From assembly GCA_964346175.1 (NCBI GenBank), contig CAYFTG010000008.1:1-51850 (forward strand): a DNA stretch of 51,850 nt, in the 5' to 3' direction. The DNA is from DTU032 sp964346175 (GTDB lineage: Bacteria > Bacillota > Clostridia > Saccharofermentanales > DTU023). The notes under the pieces are model-generated. The model was not told the DNA's origin. It searched no databases and was given only the letters and a program-made list of their open reading frames with translations. The first letter of the stretch is position 1; each line of letters starts with the position of its first letter. Positions 33,962-43,263 of this stretch are shown here, in pieces. The position numbers were made by a program, and so were the translations under genes.

Positions 33962-34693
33962 GTGAGAGAAATTAATTCTGACAAAACAGTATTGATAGTG
34001 GATGATGATCCGCATATAGGTGAGTTGCTGAAGCTCTATTTTGAGAACGAAGGCTTCAGAGTTGACGTCTGTTTTCGTGGTGACGAAGTCATGGATCGTG
34101 TGCAGCAATTGAATCCTGATGTTGTTATTTTGGATTTGATGCTTCCTGGCATGAGTGGTTTTGATGTCATGCGTGAGCTACGGCGCTATAGTGCAGTGCC
34201 CGTAATTATGCTGACAGCTCGCGGAGATACGCTGGATAAAATTGTCGGCCTTGAGTTGGGGGCGGATGATTACTTGGCAAAACCTTTCGAGCCGAAGGAA
34301 CTGATTGCGCGTGTGAAGGCAGTATTGCGCCGGGCAAGCCAAAGTAGCGCATTTGTCGCAGCAGAAAAGCAGCAAGAGGGCGATGATGTAATTTCTTATC
34401 CGGATCTGGAGATCAATAGAACTCAGTATTTGGTGCGACTCCGCGATGAAGAGCTGAGCTTGCCACCCAAGGAGCTGGAGCTATTATATTTTCTTGCTTC
34501 TCATCCCAACCGTGTCTTTACTCGGAGTCAGATATTGTCAAACATCTGGGGTTTTGACTATTACGGTGAACCACGTACAGTTGATGTCCATATTAAACGA
34601 TTACGTGAAAAGTTGGATGTTATAGATCATCCTGCATGGAATATAAGAACTATTTGGAGTGTCGGCTACAAGTTCGAGGTTAAGGCCGAATGA
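33962..34693 (+). CDS. OmpR/PhoB-family response regulator
   Basis: A DNA-binding response regulator of 243 residues. The receiver domain (about 8-120) holds the acidic pair VDDD (14-16), the phosphoacceptor Asp58 in VVILDLMLPG, and the switch residues MLTARGD and LAKPFEP. The C-terminal winged-helix domain (about 143-240) is of OmpR type (LPPKELELLYFLASHPNRVF). The start GTG 33962 has only a weak GGAAATGGAC ribosome binding site. It overlaps the histidine kinase start by four bases (ATGA), so it pairs with that kinase. Confidence 0.93.
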   Translation: MREINSDKTVLIVDDDPHIGELLKLYFENEGFRVDVCFRGDEVMDRVQQLNPDVVILDLMLPGMSGFDVMRELRRYSAVPVIMLTARGDTLDKIVGLELGADDYLAKPFEPKELIARVKAVLRRASQSSAFVAAEKQQEGDDVISYPDLEINRTQYLVRLRDEELSLPPKELELLYFLASHPNRVFTRSQILSNIWGFDYYGEPRTVDVHIKRLREKLDVIDHPAWNIRTIWSVGYKFEVKAE

Positions 34694-36207
34694 AAAAGCG
34701 TCTGTCAATTTACGGCAGAACGTTTGTCAGTATTTCGCTGGCAATACTTATTATATTTTCAGTATTAGCAGTTGTATATACTTCTATCTCTTCAGCTGCT
34801 TCTAAGCAGCTGCGACTTGACGATATGGAGCGCAATGCCAACGAGATAGCTGATCTCACAGCGCGCTACATTCCCGAAAGCGGAAGGATTTTTATCACGG
34901 GCGAAGTTACCGGTTATTGGACTTTTGCCGCTCGCTCCACAGGAGTTATTGTCTGTATCATCAATGAAAACAATCGAATCGTCTACGATACCGGACTGCC
35001 GGCACATTTTGTCGAGCAACTGGAATATGATTCTGAAGAGCGCTATTTTATCCTACCACTTGAGGTGACAAACAGAGGTCGTAGCAGTTATAGCAGTGCA
35101 GCTACAGAAACTCCATTGAGTGATTACCTCAATGATGTGGATTCATGGTTAGTTGCCAGCAGTCCGCTACCTGCTTATACCAGAGTGTACTCCGGTGAAG
35201 TGCTTTTGCTGCGGCATCTGCGGCCAGACAGCATTACCGGGCTTTTGCAGGAAAACAGTATTCCGATTTCCTTTTTTATCGCTTTTCTTTTGTCTTTAAT
35301 TATCATTGTGCTTTTATCTCGGACCATTACTAGGCCGATCTCTGCTTTGGCCCGGACGGCGGATAAAGTGTATAAGGGTGATTTGAGTGCACGGGTTAAG
35401 TTAGGGAAAAGGGATGAACATACCCTGACTTTAGATGATACGGATGAAGATACACCTAGTCACGAAGATGACCTGACTCTCTTAGTGCGTACTTTCAATA
35501 CGCTTATTGCAAAGTTCGAGCAACAGGAACAGCAACAAACGGATTTCCTTTCCAGCATTTCACACGACTTGCGGACTCCGATAACTTCGATCCACGGATT
35601 TATCGAGGCCATGCGAGACGGTACTATTCCACCGGACCGCTATCAGCATTATCTTGACATTGTTAAATCTGAGACCATACGCTTACGTCAATTGATTGAT
35701 ACGTTGTTTGATCAGACAGTAGAGGGGAATGTCAATGCGTTGAAGCGCAGCGTTTTTAATGTTAATAATCTGATCATTCGTGTAGTAGATTCATTGGAGC
35801 CTCTCTTGAAAGAAAAAGATCTGAGCCTTGAACTACAGCTGTCTGACGGGGAGGGGACCGGTTTCAATGTAATAGCTGATGAGGATGCAATTACTCGTGT
35901 TTTGAGCAATATACTGACCAATGCAATTCGTTTCGCACCTCAGTCGGGCCTGGTGCTCGTGCGCAGCAGCTTGGAAAACCGCTTGGTACATGTGGCAGTT
36001 GAAGATAATGGTGAAGGTATTTCAGAGGAGGACATTCCCTACATCTTTGATCGTTTCTATAAAGCGGAGCGCTCCCGCTCTACGGAGGGTTCGGGTTTAG
36101 GTCTTTATATTGCGCGTACGCTGATTAAACGACATGGACAGATGATCAAGGCATACCATTCTGACTTGGGTGGAGCGGGGATAGTTTTTACATTGGAACG
36201 TCCCTAA
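34690..36207 (+). CDS. Sensor histidine kinase
   Basis: The partner of the preceding regulator. The 505 residues run as follows: TM1 (12-34), an extracytoplasmic sensor region (35-189), TM2 (190-210), HAMP (about 208-275), HisKA with the phosphoacceptor His292 in SISHDLRTPITS, then HATPase_c with N-box NILTNAIRFAP and G-box DNGEGISEEDIPYIFDRFYKAER plus GSGLGL. The HAMP carries an unusual acidic insert (about 241-258). The kinase looks intact. The signal is unknown. It ends 108 bases before the HtrA-like gene. Confidence 0.92.
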   Translation: MKKRLSIYGRTFVSISLAILIIFSVLAVVYTSISSAASKQLRLDDMERNANEIADLTARYIPESGRIFITGEVTGYWTFAARSTGVIVCIINENNRIVYDTGLPAHFVEQLEYDSEERYFILPLEVTNRGRSSYSSAATETPLSDYLNDVDSWLVASSPLPAYTRVYSGEVLLLRHLRPDSITGLLQENSIPISFFIAFLLSLIIIVLLSRTITRPISALARTADKVYKGDLSARVKLGKRDEHTLTLDDTDEDTPSHEDDLTLLVRTFNTLIAKFEQQEQQQTDFLSSISHDLRTPITSIHGFIEAMRDGTIPPDRYQHYLDIVKSETIRLRQLIDTLFDQTVEGNVNALKRSVFNVNNLIIRVVDSLEPLLKEKDLSLELQLSDGEGTGFNVIADEDAITRVLSNILTNAIRFAPQSGLVLVRSSLENRLVHVAVEDNGEGISEEDIPYIFDRFYKAERSRSTEGSGLGLYIARTLIKRHGQMIKAYHSDLGGAGIVFTLERP

Positions 36208-36315
36208 TGCGCGATTTGTTCATATTATATACACTTTTATTACGTAAGATAGAGTTTACATTGTTTACAACATTATTCCTGAATAGCTAGAGCTTATGAA
36301 AGGATCGATTAATTA

Positions 36316-37659
36316 ATGTCAAAGCATGTAATGAAATCGAAAATAACAATTGTTTTATCTTTATTAATAGCTTTTCTTGTGTTTGCCAGCAGCTGTGACA
36401 CTAGCACTGATCCGCTCACTCCGCCTAGCTCGCCCTTGCTTGATCTCGATGGTGATAATAACAGCAGGAATGAGCAAAGCGGAACAGCGTCGACAAGTAG
36501 CAGAAGCACATCTAGTACCCAGACAAGTCCAAGTAGCACGCCCGGTACTAGCGCTACGACTGAAAGCACTACGCTTCCTAGCAATAAACAAACTGTCAAT
36601 CCGGAGACGGATAGCAATACGTCAGGGACAAGCCCGCAAGTTACCAGGCCGATAGTTATTGATGATCGCAAAGACCCTCCGGAAATATTACCTTGGACGG
36701 AAATCTTTGAACGGGTTAATCCCTCTGTCGCATTGGTTAGACTGACAATTCCTGCGTCGACGATCTACGGGGAGAGGGAAGAGAGTTTTTCCGCTTTGAT
36801 AATAGACGAAGACGGTCTTCTCATAAGTTCTTATTCGATGTTCGAACGGGCTGTTGATCACCGTGGAATTATAGTAGATGGAGCTACTATCGATATCTTT
36901 GTAGAAGGATACAAGAGACCTTTTGAGGCTAGTCTGTACGGCTTTGATCAGATGAGTGACATTGCTTTGTTGAAGATTAAGCCGGGTATACAGAAGCTTA
37001 TTGCTCAGCCGCTTTCTCGAACCGGTGAGATCAAAGTGGGTCTTCCGGTCGGAGTGCTTACATCACCGGAAGATTTTGTGCAGCAGGGCAGCTTGATTCC
37101 CGGTCATGTTATGAGTATACATGTGCCCAGTGTTCGTGAAGATGCTTTACCTTATGACCTTTTTGTGTCTGACGTGCCTACCTTGAATAAAGTTCCCGGC
37201 GCACCTCTTGTTGATGAATACGGCCGCATCTTAGGCGTATGTAGCGCCTCAAAGCAATATACGTATCTTGATTATCGCACCTATATCATACCTTCTTCGG
37301 TAATTGTCAAAGTTGTAGATAATATTATGGAAAAAGTGGAGAACCTTCCCGTTGCTCAAGCAAACTTAGGGATAGCAGTCATGGCAGATGAAGCGGCAGA
37401 GCTTCTCGCCGGACGCTATGACTACCCCAAAGGTCTTCATGTCACTTGTGTTCAGTTGGGCAGTCCTGCCTATACTGCCGGCCTGCGCACTGGTGATATA
37501 ATACTTACGATTAATGATGTTGAAGTAGAATTAGCTGAAGATCTAATTGAGTTTATGGAAGGGAAATCTGTAGGTTCTTATTGTGTAATGCAAGTTTACC
37601 GACCAAGTGAAGCGGAGGAACAGACTTTTTCCTGTTATTTACAGCAAGTGAGATATTAA
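36316..37659 (+). CDS. HtrA/DegP-like PDZ lipoprotein, probable pseudoprotease
   Basis: The N-terminus has a signal-like helix (residues 8-26) ending in Cys27 (FASSC, a weak lipobox), then a Ser/Thr-rich spacer (about 28-110), suggesting a surface lipoprotein. Residues 125-340 match the HtrA trypsin-like fold (SDIALLKI at 214-221, QGSLIPGHV, RTYIIPSSVI). A C-terminal PDZ follows (about 350-430, GSPAYTAGLRTGDIILTIND). The catalytic His position reads Ser174 (ISSYSMF for ILTNAHV) and the Ser position reads Pro294 (KVPGAPL for GNSGGPL), while Asp215 remains. It would therefore be non-proteolytic and perhaps a sensor or chaperone. Triad alignment is by eye. It is adjacent to the two-component system. 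Confidence 0.8.
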   Translation: MSKHVMKSKITIVLSLLIAFLVFASSCDTSTDPLTPPSSPLLDLDGDNNSRNEQSGTASTSSRSTSSTQTSPSSTPGTSATTESTTLPSNKQTVNPETDSNTSGTSPQVTRPIVIDDRKDPPEILPWTEIFERVNPSVALVRLTIPASTIYGEREESFSALIIDEDGLLISSYSMFERAVDHRGIIVDGATIDIFVEGYKRPFEASLYGFDQMSDIALLKIKPGIQKLIAQPLSRTGEIKVGLPVGVLTSPEDFVQQGSLIPGHVMSIHVPSVREDALPYDLFVSDVPTLNKVPGAPLVDEYGRILGVCSASKQYTYLDYRTYIIPSSVIVKVVDNIMEKVENLPVAQANLGIAVMADEAAELLAGRYDYPKGLHVTCVQLGSPAYTAGLRTGDIILTINDVEVELAEDLIEFMEGKSVGSYCVMQVYRPSEAEEQTFSCYLQQVRY

Positions 37660-38318
37660 TGAGGCAGCGTGCAGTTAAGATTATTGAAATATTAGAGGAA
37701 ACATACCCGGAAGCCCAGACAACACTGGATGCAGGGTCTGCTTGGGAACTCCTGGTCGGAGCAATTTTAGCTTCGCAGTGTACTGATGAACGAGTTAACA
37801 AGATTACTCCTCAGCTCTTCGCAGCTTATCCCAGCATATCCGCGATGGCTGATGCTGAATTAAGTGATATCGAAGAAATAATTCGATCATGTGGGATCTA
37901 TAAAAACAAAGCCAAAGGTTTAAAGGGATCAGCACGCGAAATACTGGATAAGTACGATGGAGAAGTTCCTCAAAAACGTGAACAATTAATGGCTCTACCT
38001 GGAGTAGGTCGCAAGATAGCGAATCTGATTCTCGGGGATGCTTTCGGTGAGCAGGCGGTGGTGGTCGATACGCATTGCGCTCGCATCTCTAAGCTTTTGG
38101 GTTTGACGAGTGAGAAGGATCCTTTGAAGGTAGAGCGTGACTTAGAGCAAGTGTTACCGGCTACTGCTTATACAGACTGGGGACACTACATGGTCTTTCA
38201 CGGTCGCGAGATCTGTAAGGCTCGCTGTAGACAGTGTGTAGAGTGTCCGCTGAACCAGCTTTGTGCGTACGGTCGAAAGCAGGATCTTGAAGCTAAGGAG
38301 GCCGGAGACTGTGTCTAG
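37659..38318 (+). CDS. nth: Endonuclease III
   Basis: A base excision repair DNA glycosylase/AP lyase for oxidised pyrimidines. The 219 residues hold the helix-hairpin-helix LPGVGRKIANLIL with catalytic Lys119, catalytic Asp137 in VVDTHC, and a 4Fe-4S motif of C186-x6-C193-x2-C196-x5-C202, matching the canonical spacing exactly. The start codon overlaps the stop of the PDZ gene by one base (TAATG). It is followed by recG with an overlap. Confidence 0.95.
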   Translation: MRQRAVKIIEILEETYPEAQTTLDAGSAWELLVGAILASQCTDERVNKITPQLFAAYPSISAMADAELSDIEEIIRSCGIYKNKAKGLKGSAREILDKYDGEVPQKREQLMALPGVGRKIANLILGDAFGEQAVVVDTHCARISKLLGLTSEKDPLKVERDLEQVLPATAYTDWGHYMVFHGREICKARCRQCVECPLNQLCAYGRKQDLEAKEAGDCV

Positions 38319-40380
38319 GCGCAGTATTCTTGACGAGAAAGTCTCAGTACTGCGCGGCATTTCCGACAAGAGGGCCGCGCTTTTTTCTAAACTGGGTATT
38401 CACAGCTGTGAAGACTTATTGTGGCATTTGCCGCGCTCTTATGAAGACTGGACCGACCTTAGTTTTATTAGTGAATTGGAAGATGGAGAAACGGCCTGCT
38501 TTAAGGCTCATGTAATTAGCATGCCGCACGTCAATCGACGTGGCAGGGCTTCACAGACGGTAGTCAAGTTGCAGGACGACACCGGCGCGCTTAGCGCAGT
38601 CTGGTTTAATCAGCCGTGGATTGCGAAACAGATGAGTCGCGGCGACAGCCTCGTTTTCCGCGGGCGCATCAAACGTGCAGGACGCTACTTTTCGGTTCAG
38701 AATCCGCAATTCTATCGTGACGGGGAGGCAGTACCGCCACTTTTACCCATCTATCCTTTGACAGAAGGACTGACTCAAAACATCCTGCGGGATGCTGTGG
38801 CCCAGATACTAGACTCAGACAGCCTGCACTTTACTGAGTTCTTACCTGCTGGCAGTCGACGTGATCATCAGCTGGCTTCGCAGTCCTATGCTTTCTCTGA
38901 AATTCATTTTCCTTCTAGTGTCCACGCTGCCGAAGTGGGCAGACGGCGATTGGCTTTTGAGGAATTGTTTCTGATCATGGCAGGCTTACGTTCATTGAAA
39001 TCGGAGCGTACTTATCTTGAGCGGCAAGCACTGGTCCTGTCGGAGCAGGATGAGGCCGACTTACAAAAAATGGAAGAGAGTTTTGGCTTTCAATTGACCG
39101 CATCGCAGCAGGAGACTCTAGCAGCGATCAAGTGCGACTTTGAACGTACTTGCCCCGCCTACAGATTAATTCAAGGCGATGTCGGGTCAGGCAAGACCGC
39201 AGTAGCAATTCTGGCTATGGCGCGTGTGGCCTTGGCCGGCAAACAATCTGTCCTGATGGCCCCGACTTCAATTCTGGCTCAACAACACTATGAAAACATA
39301 TCCAAATTTTTCGAGAAATTTGGGATTAAGACGGGACTGCTGGTGGGAGGTATGCCAGCTGCCCAAAAGAGAGAGACTCTCACTGCGATCGAATCCGGTG
39401 AGATCCAATGCCTAATAGGTACGCATGCATTGCTGTCCGATGATGTCAGATACAAACAACTAGCGCTATGTATTACAGATGAGCAACATCGTTTCGGTGT
39501 TGAGCAACGCCTCAACCTCAGTAGTAAAGAGGAAGCATATCCGCATGTCTTGGTGATGTCAGCTACGCCTATTCCACGCTCTTTGGCGATGATTCTCTAC
39601 GGTGATCTAGATATCTCGGAAATGCGCGACATGCCGGCAGGACGTCAGCCTGTGCTTACCTATACTGCAAGAGACAAGGATCGACCTAGAGTGGAGCAGA
39701 TGATCAGAAATGAGATAGAAAAAGGCCACATCACCTACATAGTCTGCCCAGCAATCGAGAGTTCCGAAATGATAAAGATGGAGTCTGCTGAGGAAGTATT
39801 TAAGCGCTTGAAGAAGGGGGTTTTTTCACATCGGCGTCTAGCTCTTTTGCATGGACGTTTGCCCGCAAAAGAGAAGGATCAAATTATGCAGGCGCTCTCC
39901 GCCGGTGAGATCGATATTCTCGTCAGCACCAGTGTGATCGAGGTAGGTATTGACCAGAAAGAAGCTACGATTTTGATTGTCGAGAATGCTGAACGTTTTG
40001 GCTTGGCGCAGCTACATCAGATGCGCGGCCGGGTGGGACGTTCTCACTACCAGTCTTACTGTATTCTAATGAGTGAAACAGATGATGCTCTTGCGCGCAA
40101 ACGACTGACGGCTCTTTGCCGTCACAATGACGGTTTTAAAATAGCGGAAGAGGATTTACGTTTGCGAGGGCCCGGCGACTTTTTCGGTGTGCGTCAGAGC
40201 GGACTTCCTGACTTTAGAGCGAGCGACTTGTCGCGCGACCGTGATTTATTAGTAGAAGCTGCAGGCGCTGCTGAGAAGATTCTGGCTCAGGATCCGCTAC
40301 TTAAAGAAGCAGAGAACCGTCTCATTTTGCCTGAGTTTAAGCGGCGCTATGCTGAACGCTTGAAGAACCCTGCGTTATAA
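38311..40380 (+). CDS. recG: ATP-dependent DNA helicase RecG
   Basis: A branch-migrating helicase that reverses stalled replication forks. The chosen start is GTG 38311, with TAAGGAGG eight bases upstream, overlapping the nth stop; the frame extends to 38263 without support. The 689-residue chain has an N-terminal wedge domain with an OB fold (about 1-190). Walker A is at 289-296 (GDVGSGKT), the DEQHRFGVEQR box is a RecG form of DEAD, and the conserved RecG C-terminal segment is QMRGRVGRSHYQ followed by GPGDFFGVRQSGLPDF. Confidence 0.95.
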   Translation: MSRRSILDEKVSVLRGISDKRAALFSKLGIHSCEDLLWHLPRSYEDWTDLSFISELEDGETACFKAHVISMPHVNRRGRASQTVVKLQDDTGALSAVWFNQPWIAKQMSRGDSLVFRGRIKRAGRYFSVQNPQFYRDGEAVPPLLPIYPLTEGLTQNILRDAVAQILDSDSLHFTEFLPAGSRRDHQLASQSYAFSEIHFPSSVHAAEVGRRRLAFEELFLIMAGLRSLKSERTYLERQALVLSEQDEADLQKMEESFGFQLTASQQETLAAIKCDFERTCPAYRLIQGDVGSGKTAVAILAMARVALAGKQSVLMAPTSILAQQHYENISKFFEKFGIKTGLLVGGMPAAQKRETLTAIESGEIQCLIGTHALLSDDVRYKQLALCITDEQHRFGVEQRLNLSSKEEAYPHVLVMSATPIPRSLAMILYGDLDISEMRDMPAGRQPVLTYTARDKDRPRVEQMIRNEIEKGHITYIVCPAIESSEMIKMESAEEVFKRLKKGVFSHRRLALLHGRLPAKEKDQIMQALSAGEIDILVSTSVIEVGIDQKEATILIVENAERFGLAQLHQMRGRVGRSHYQSYCILMSETDDALARKRLTALCRHNDGFKIAEEDLRLRGPGDFFGVRQSGLPDFRASDLSRDRDLLVEAAGAAEKILAQDPLLKEAENRLILPEFKRRYAERLKNPAL

Positions 40381-40390
40381 GGAGAAATTT

Positions 40391-40957
40391 ATGCCTAGAA
40401 TTATTTCTGGTTCACTGAGAGGTGTCAGACTCCAAGCTCCTGCGGGCACTGATACGCGTCCGACTTCGGATCGGGCCAAAGAAGCTTTATTTTCCATTAT
40501 CGGTCCTGCGATTGAAGGGGTCCACGTGCTCGATTTATTCGCAGGCAGTGGCCAAATAGCTCTCGAAGCTCTGAGTAGGGGAGCCGAATATGCCGTTCTT
40601 TGCGAGACGGATCGAGAGGCATTGAAAGCTTTGTTTGCAAATGTGGAAAAAACCGGAACATCGGAGCAGCTGAGGGTATACACCTATGATGCAAGAAGGT
40701 TAGTCAAGAATTTAGCTGAAGCACAGCAGAGTTTTCATTTTATTTATTTGGATCCTCCGTGGCAAAATCTGCCGGACCTTTTGAAAGCTATAGAAAATAA
40801 TCTGTCGACCTTGCTCTCCGACGACGGTGTAATCGTGTTGGAAAGCGAGCGCAAGCAAGAGATTCCAAACAGAATCGGAGCAGATCTGACCTTGTTCCGC
40901 AGTTGTACATACGGCGCCTCCGTGCTATCCTTTTACTACCATGAAAACGACGAATGA
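40391..40957 (+). CDS. rsmD: 16S rRNA (guanine-966-N2)-methyltransferase RsmD
   Basis: The 188-residue SAM-dependent methyltransferase begins MPRIISGSLRGVRLQAPAGTDTRPTSDRAKEALF, written here in pieces: the GSLRG and RPTSDRAKEALF segments are the RsmD hallmark. The SAM motif VLDLFAGSGQIALEAL and the catalytic LDPPW follow. AAGGAGAAATT lies before the ATG. It overlaps coaD by 17 bases, a common rsmD-coaD pairing in Bacillota. Confidence 0.93.
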   Translation: MPRIISGSLRGVRLQAPAGTDTRPTSDRAKEALFSIIGPAIEGVHVLDLFAGSGQIALEALSRGAEYAVLCETDREALKALFANVEKTGTSEQLRVYTYDARRLVKNLAEAQQSFHFIYLDPPWQNLPDLLKAIENNLSTLLSDDGVIVLESERKQEIPNRIGADLTLFRSCTYGASVLSFYYHENDE

Positions 40958-41477
40958 CAGCTTAATAGAAGGTGTTGCTGAGCCTAAACAGGAGCTTCGC
41001 CGCATTGCTTATGCCGGAACATTTGACCCCATGACGAAAGGTCACCTGGATCTAATTGAGCGCGGTTTAAGCTTGTGTGATGAGCTCATAGTTGTCGTGA
41101 TAAATAATTTAGCGAAAAATGTGCGAGTTCCCCAAGCCGATCGTAAACGGATGGTCGAGCAGTCAGTACGGCATCTCTCACGAGTCAAAGTTAAGGAGTG
41201 GCAGGGTTTGTTCGCGGAATTTTGTCGCCGGGAGAACATAAGCGTCTGCCTGCGTGGCCTGCGGACAGCTAATGAGCTTGAGTCAGAGAAACAGATGGCA
41301 CGATTGAACCGAGAACTTAAGAGCGATCTGGAAACTGTATTTTTAACAACATCTCCGACCTATGACAGTATCAGCTCTTCTGCCGTAAGAGAGTTAGCTG
41401 CATATGGCGTCAAGCTTGATCCTTATGTCCCTGCTGTGATCTGTAGTGAAGTGGAACGCAGGTACTCAAAGATTTAG
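40941..41477 (+). CDS. coaD: Phosphopantetheine adenylyltransferase
   Basis: CoaD transfers AMP to 4'-phosphopantetheine in coenzyme A synthesis. Motifs are YAGTFDPMTKGHLDLIERG with a (T/H)xGH nucleotide-binding site (TKGH), and ISSSAVREL near the C-terminus. The ATG frame gives 178 residues, about 20 longer than usual at the N-terminus, with no ribosome binding site upstream of that ATG. In-frame ATT at 41004 lies nine bases after AGGAG and would give the canonical length. I list the ATG form because ATT starts are rare. Confidence 0.9.
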   Translation: MKTTNDSLIEGVAEPKQELRRIAYAGTFDPMTKGHLDLIERGLSLCDELIVVVINNLAKNVRVPQADRKRMVEQSVRHLSRVKVKEWQGLFAEFCRRENISVCLRGLRTANELESEKQMARLNRELKSDLETVFLTTSPTYDSISSSAVRELAAYGVKLDPYVPAVICSEVERRYSKI

Positions 41478-41568
41478 CATAAATTAGCTAAAGTGCGATA
41501 ATAAGAATAATTTCAGAAATACAAACGCCATTTTGGTGATAATTTGATATTGCGGAGGCTTTGAAAAC

Positions 41569-42111
41569 ATGGAAGAGAATAGAAATAGAAACAGTGCTAA
41601 CAGACAAGATGGCGGACAACGTCGTCCCCAAAGAATGCCCGCTGATCCTTCGCGGGGCGAAGGTAGACCTGACCGCAGTGTTGAAGTTTTGTTAGAGCGG
41701 CTGGAGAACACTGTAGAAGAAGCGCGCAGCGTTCCTCTGGGTACTAGATGCATGTTGGATCGCGAAGAAGTTCTCTACTTAGTACGTATGATCCGTGAAA
41801 GCATGCCGCAAGAGCTGGAACGCGCACGTTGGGTCTTGCAGCAAAATCATCAACTGATCAATGAGGCTAGGCGTGAAGCTGAAGCAGTTATTCGTGATGC
41901 GGAAGTGCAAATGGCTGCCATGGTTGATGAGCATGAGGTTACACAGCAGGCGCAGCAGGCAGCTGCACTCATGATAGACGAGGCGAGTCAGCAAAGCGAA
42001 AATATCCGCAATAATGCGCTCAGCTACACTAGAGAGGTCCTGGAAAACCTCGAAGAGCATCTGACGAATATGCTGGTCAATATTAAAGAAAATCAGAAAG
42101 CGTTGGACTAA
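41569..42111 (+). CDS. Coiled-coil protein of unknown function, adjacent to coaD
   Basis: The 180-residue product begins with a 40-residue Arg/Asn/Gln-rich disordered head. A largely helical region with heptad character follows (about 55-175, for example EARREAEAVIRDAEVQMAAMV). No membrane segment or catalytic motif is visible. DivIVA-like and V-ATPase-subunit-H-like coiled-coil proteins are often found after coaD in Clostridia, but I cannot assign a family. GCGGAGGCTTTG precedes the ATG. It may be structural or a division/scaffold partner, by inference only. Confidence 0.7.
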   Translation: MEENRNRNSANRQDGGQRRPQRMPADPSRGEGRPDRSVEVLLERLENTVEEARSVPLGTRCMLDREEVLYLVRMIRESMPQELERARWVLQQNHQLINEARREAEAVIRDAEVQMAAMVDEHEVTQQAQQAAALMIDEASQQSENIRNNALSYTREVLENLEEHLTNMLVNIKENQKALD

Positions 42112-42118
42112 AAACGAA

Positions 42119-43210
42119 ATGGAAAAAACATTAAATATTGCAATTATCTTCGGCGGTCAGTCACCCGAACATGAAGTCTCCCGTAAATCTGCGGCCTTTA
42201 TCGCAGAGACCTTGAGTAAGAATGAAGCTTATAATTTGCATTTTATAGCGATTAATAAGCTGGGAAAATGGTTCTATTATTCAGGTGGAACAGAAGCGAT
42301 GAGAGATGGCAGCTGGGAGCACAATCCGGAACTGGTCAGAGCCATTTTGACTGCAGATGCTAAAGATAGTTTTATCTATTTCCCCGACTGCCAGCAAGAC
42401 CCAATCCATATTGATTGTGTCTTCCCGGTTTTACATGGCTCCAATGGGGAAGACGGGCGCCTGCAAGGAATGTTGGAAATGTCCGGCATTCCCTTCGTCG
42501 GTTGCGGCATGCTATCTAGTGCTATAGCAATGGATAAGTCTTACGCTAACAGGATCATGGATTACAGCGATATTCCTCACACCCCGTGGTGTAGTGTTGA
42601 TATGTCGTCTTACCGTCAAGATAGCAAATTAGAGCTGGACCGCATCTGCGATCAGCTGGAATTCCCGATATTTGTGAAGCCGGCAAATGCGGGATCCTCC
42701 ATCGGTATCTCCAAGGTTGAGAATAGAGAGCAATTAGCTGACGCAATCGACTTAGCGCTCAGATATGATCAGTGCATTGTTTGTGAAAAAGCGGTGCAGG
42801 GGCGAGAACTCGAGGTGTCTGCGCTGGGTACTGTCGATGATCTGACTTTGTCAGTAGTAGGCGAGATTGTTCCTGACAGACAGTTTTATGATTATTCCGC
42901 TAAGTATGAGGACTCTTCCTCTCAATTAATAATTCCGGCTGAATTGACTGAGCATGAATTAGATCAAATTAAAAAATACGCAGCAATGACCTTCAAAGCA
43001 TTAAATTGCTATGGCATGGTGCGGATAGACTTTTTCCTCTCGGATTCCGGAGAGGTATTAGTTAACGAAGCTAATACAATTCCGGGCTTTGTTGACATCA
43101 GTATGTATCCGCGGCTACTGGCAGCCAGTGGTATCAGCGCTGAAGAATTACTGGATCGGCTGATCGAATTGGCCTTTAAACGCTATCTGCATGGTAAAGA
43201 GAAATTCTAA
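42119..43210 (+). CDS. ddl: D-alanine-D-alanine ligase
   Basis: It joins two D-Ala residues in an ATP-grasp reaction to supply MurF. The 363 residues contain IIFGGQSPEHEVSRKSA, the CVFPVLHGSNGEDG loop, the ATP-grasp VKPANAGSSIGI and EVSALG, then RIDFFLSD-x-GEVLVNEANTIPGF (metal-binding region). It begins seven bases after the preceding stop. In the same window, MurF and MraY use its product. Confidence 0.95.
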   Translation: MEKTLNIAIIFGGQSPEHEVSRKSAAFIAETLSKNEAYNLHFIAINKLGKWFYYSGGTEAMRDGSWEHNPELVRAILTADAKDSFIYFPDCQQDPIHIDCVFPVLHGSNGEDGRLQGMLEMSGIPFVGCGMLSSAIAMDKSYANRIMDYSDIPHTPWCSVDMSSYRQDSKLELDRICDQLEFPIFVKPANAGSSIGISKVENREQLADAIDLALRYDQCIVCEKAVQGRELEVSALGTVDDLTLSVVGEIVPDRQFYDYSAKYEDSSSQLIIPAELTEHELDQIKKYAAMTFKALNCYGMVRIDFFLSDSGEVLVNEANTIPGFVDISMYPRLLAASGISAEELLDRLIELAFKRYLHGKEKF

Positions 43211-43263
43211 GTAGGAGCCGCCTGGAGGAAACCTACTAATTGAGAGTATTCTAGGAGCTTTAC

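Noticed and set aside
36208..36315. Possible promoter upstream of the PDZ lipoprotein (TTTACA near 36255 and 36264)
   Set aside because: No acceptable -10 lies at 16-18 base spacing from either TTTACA.
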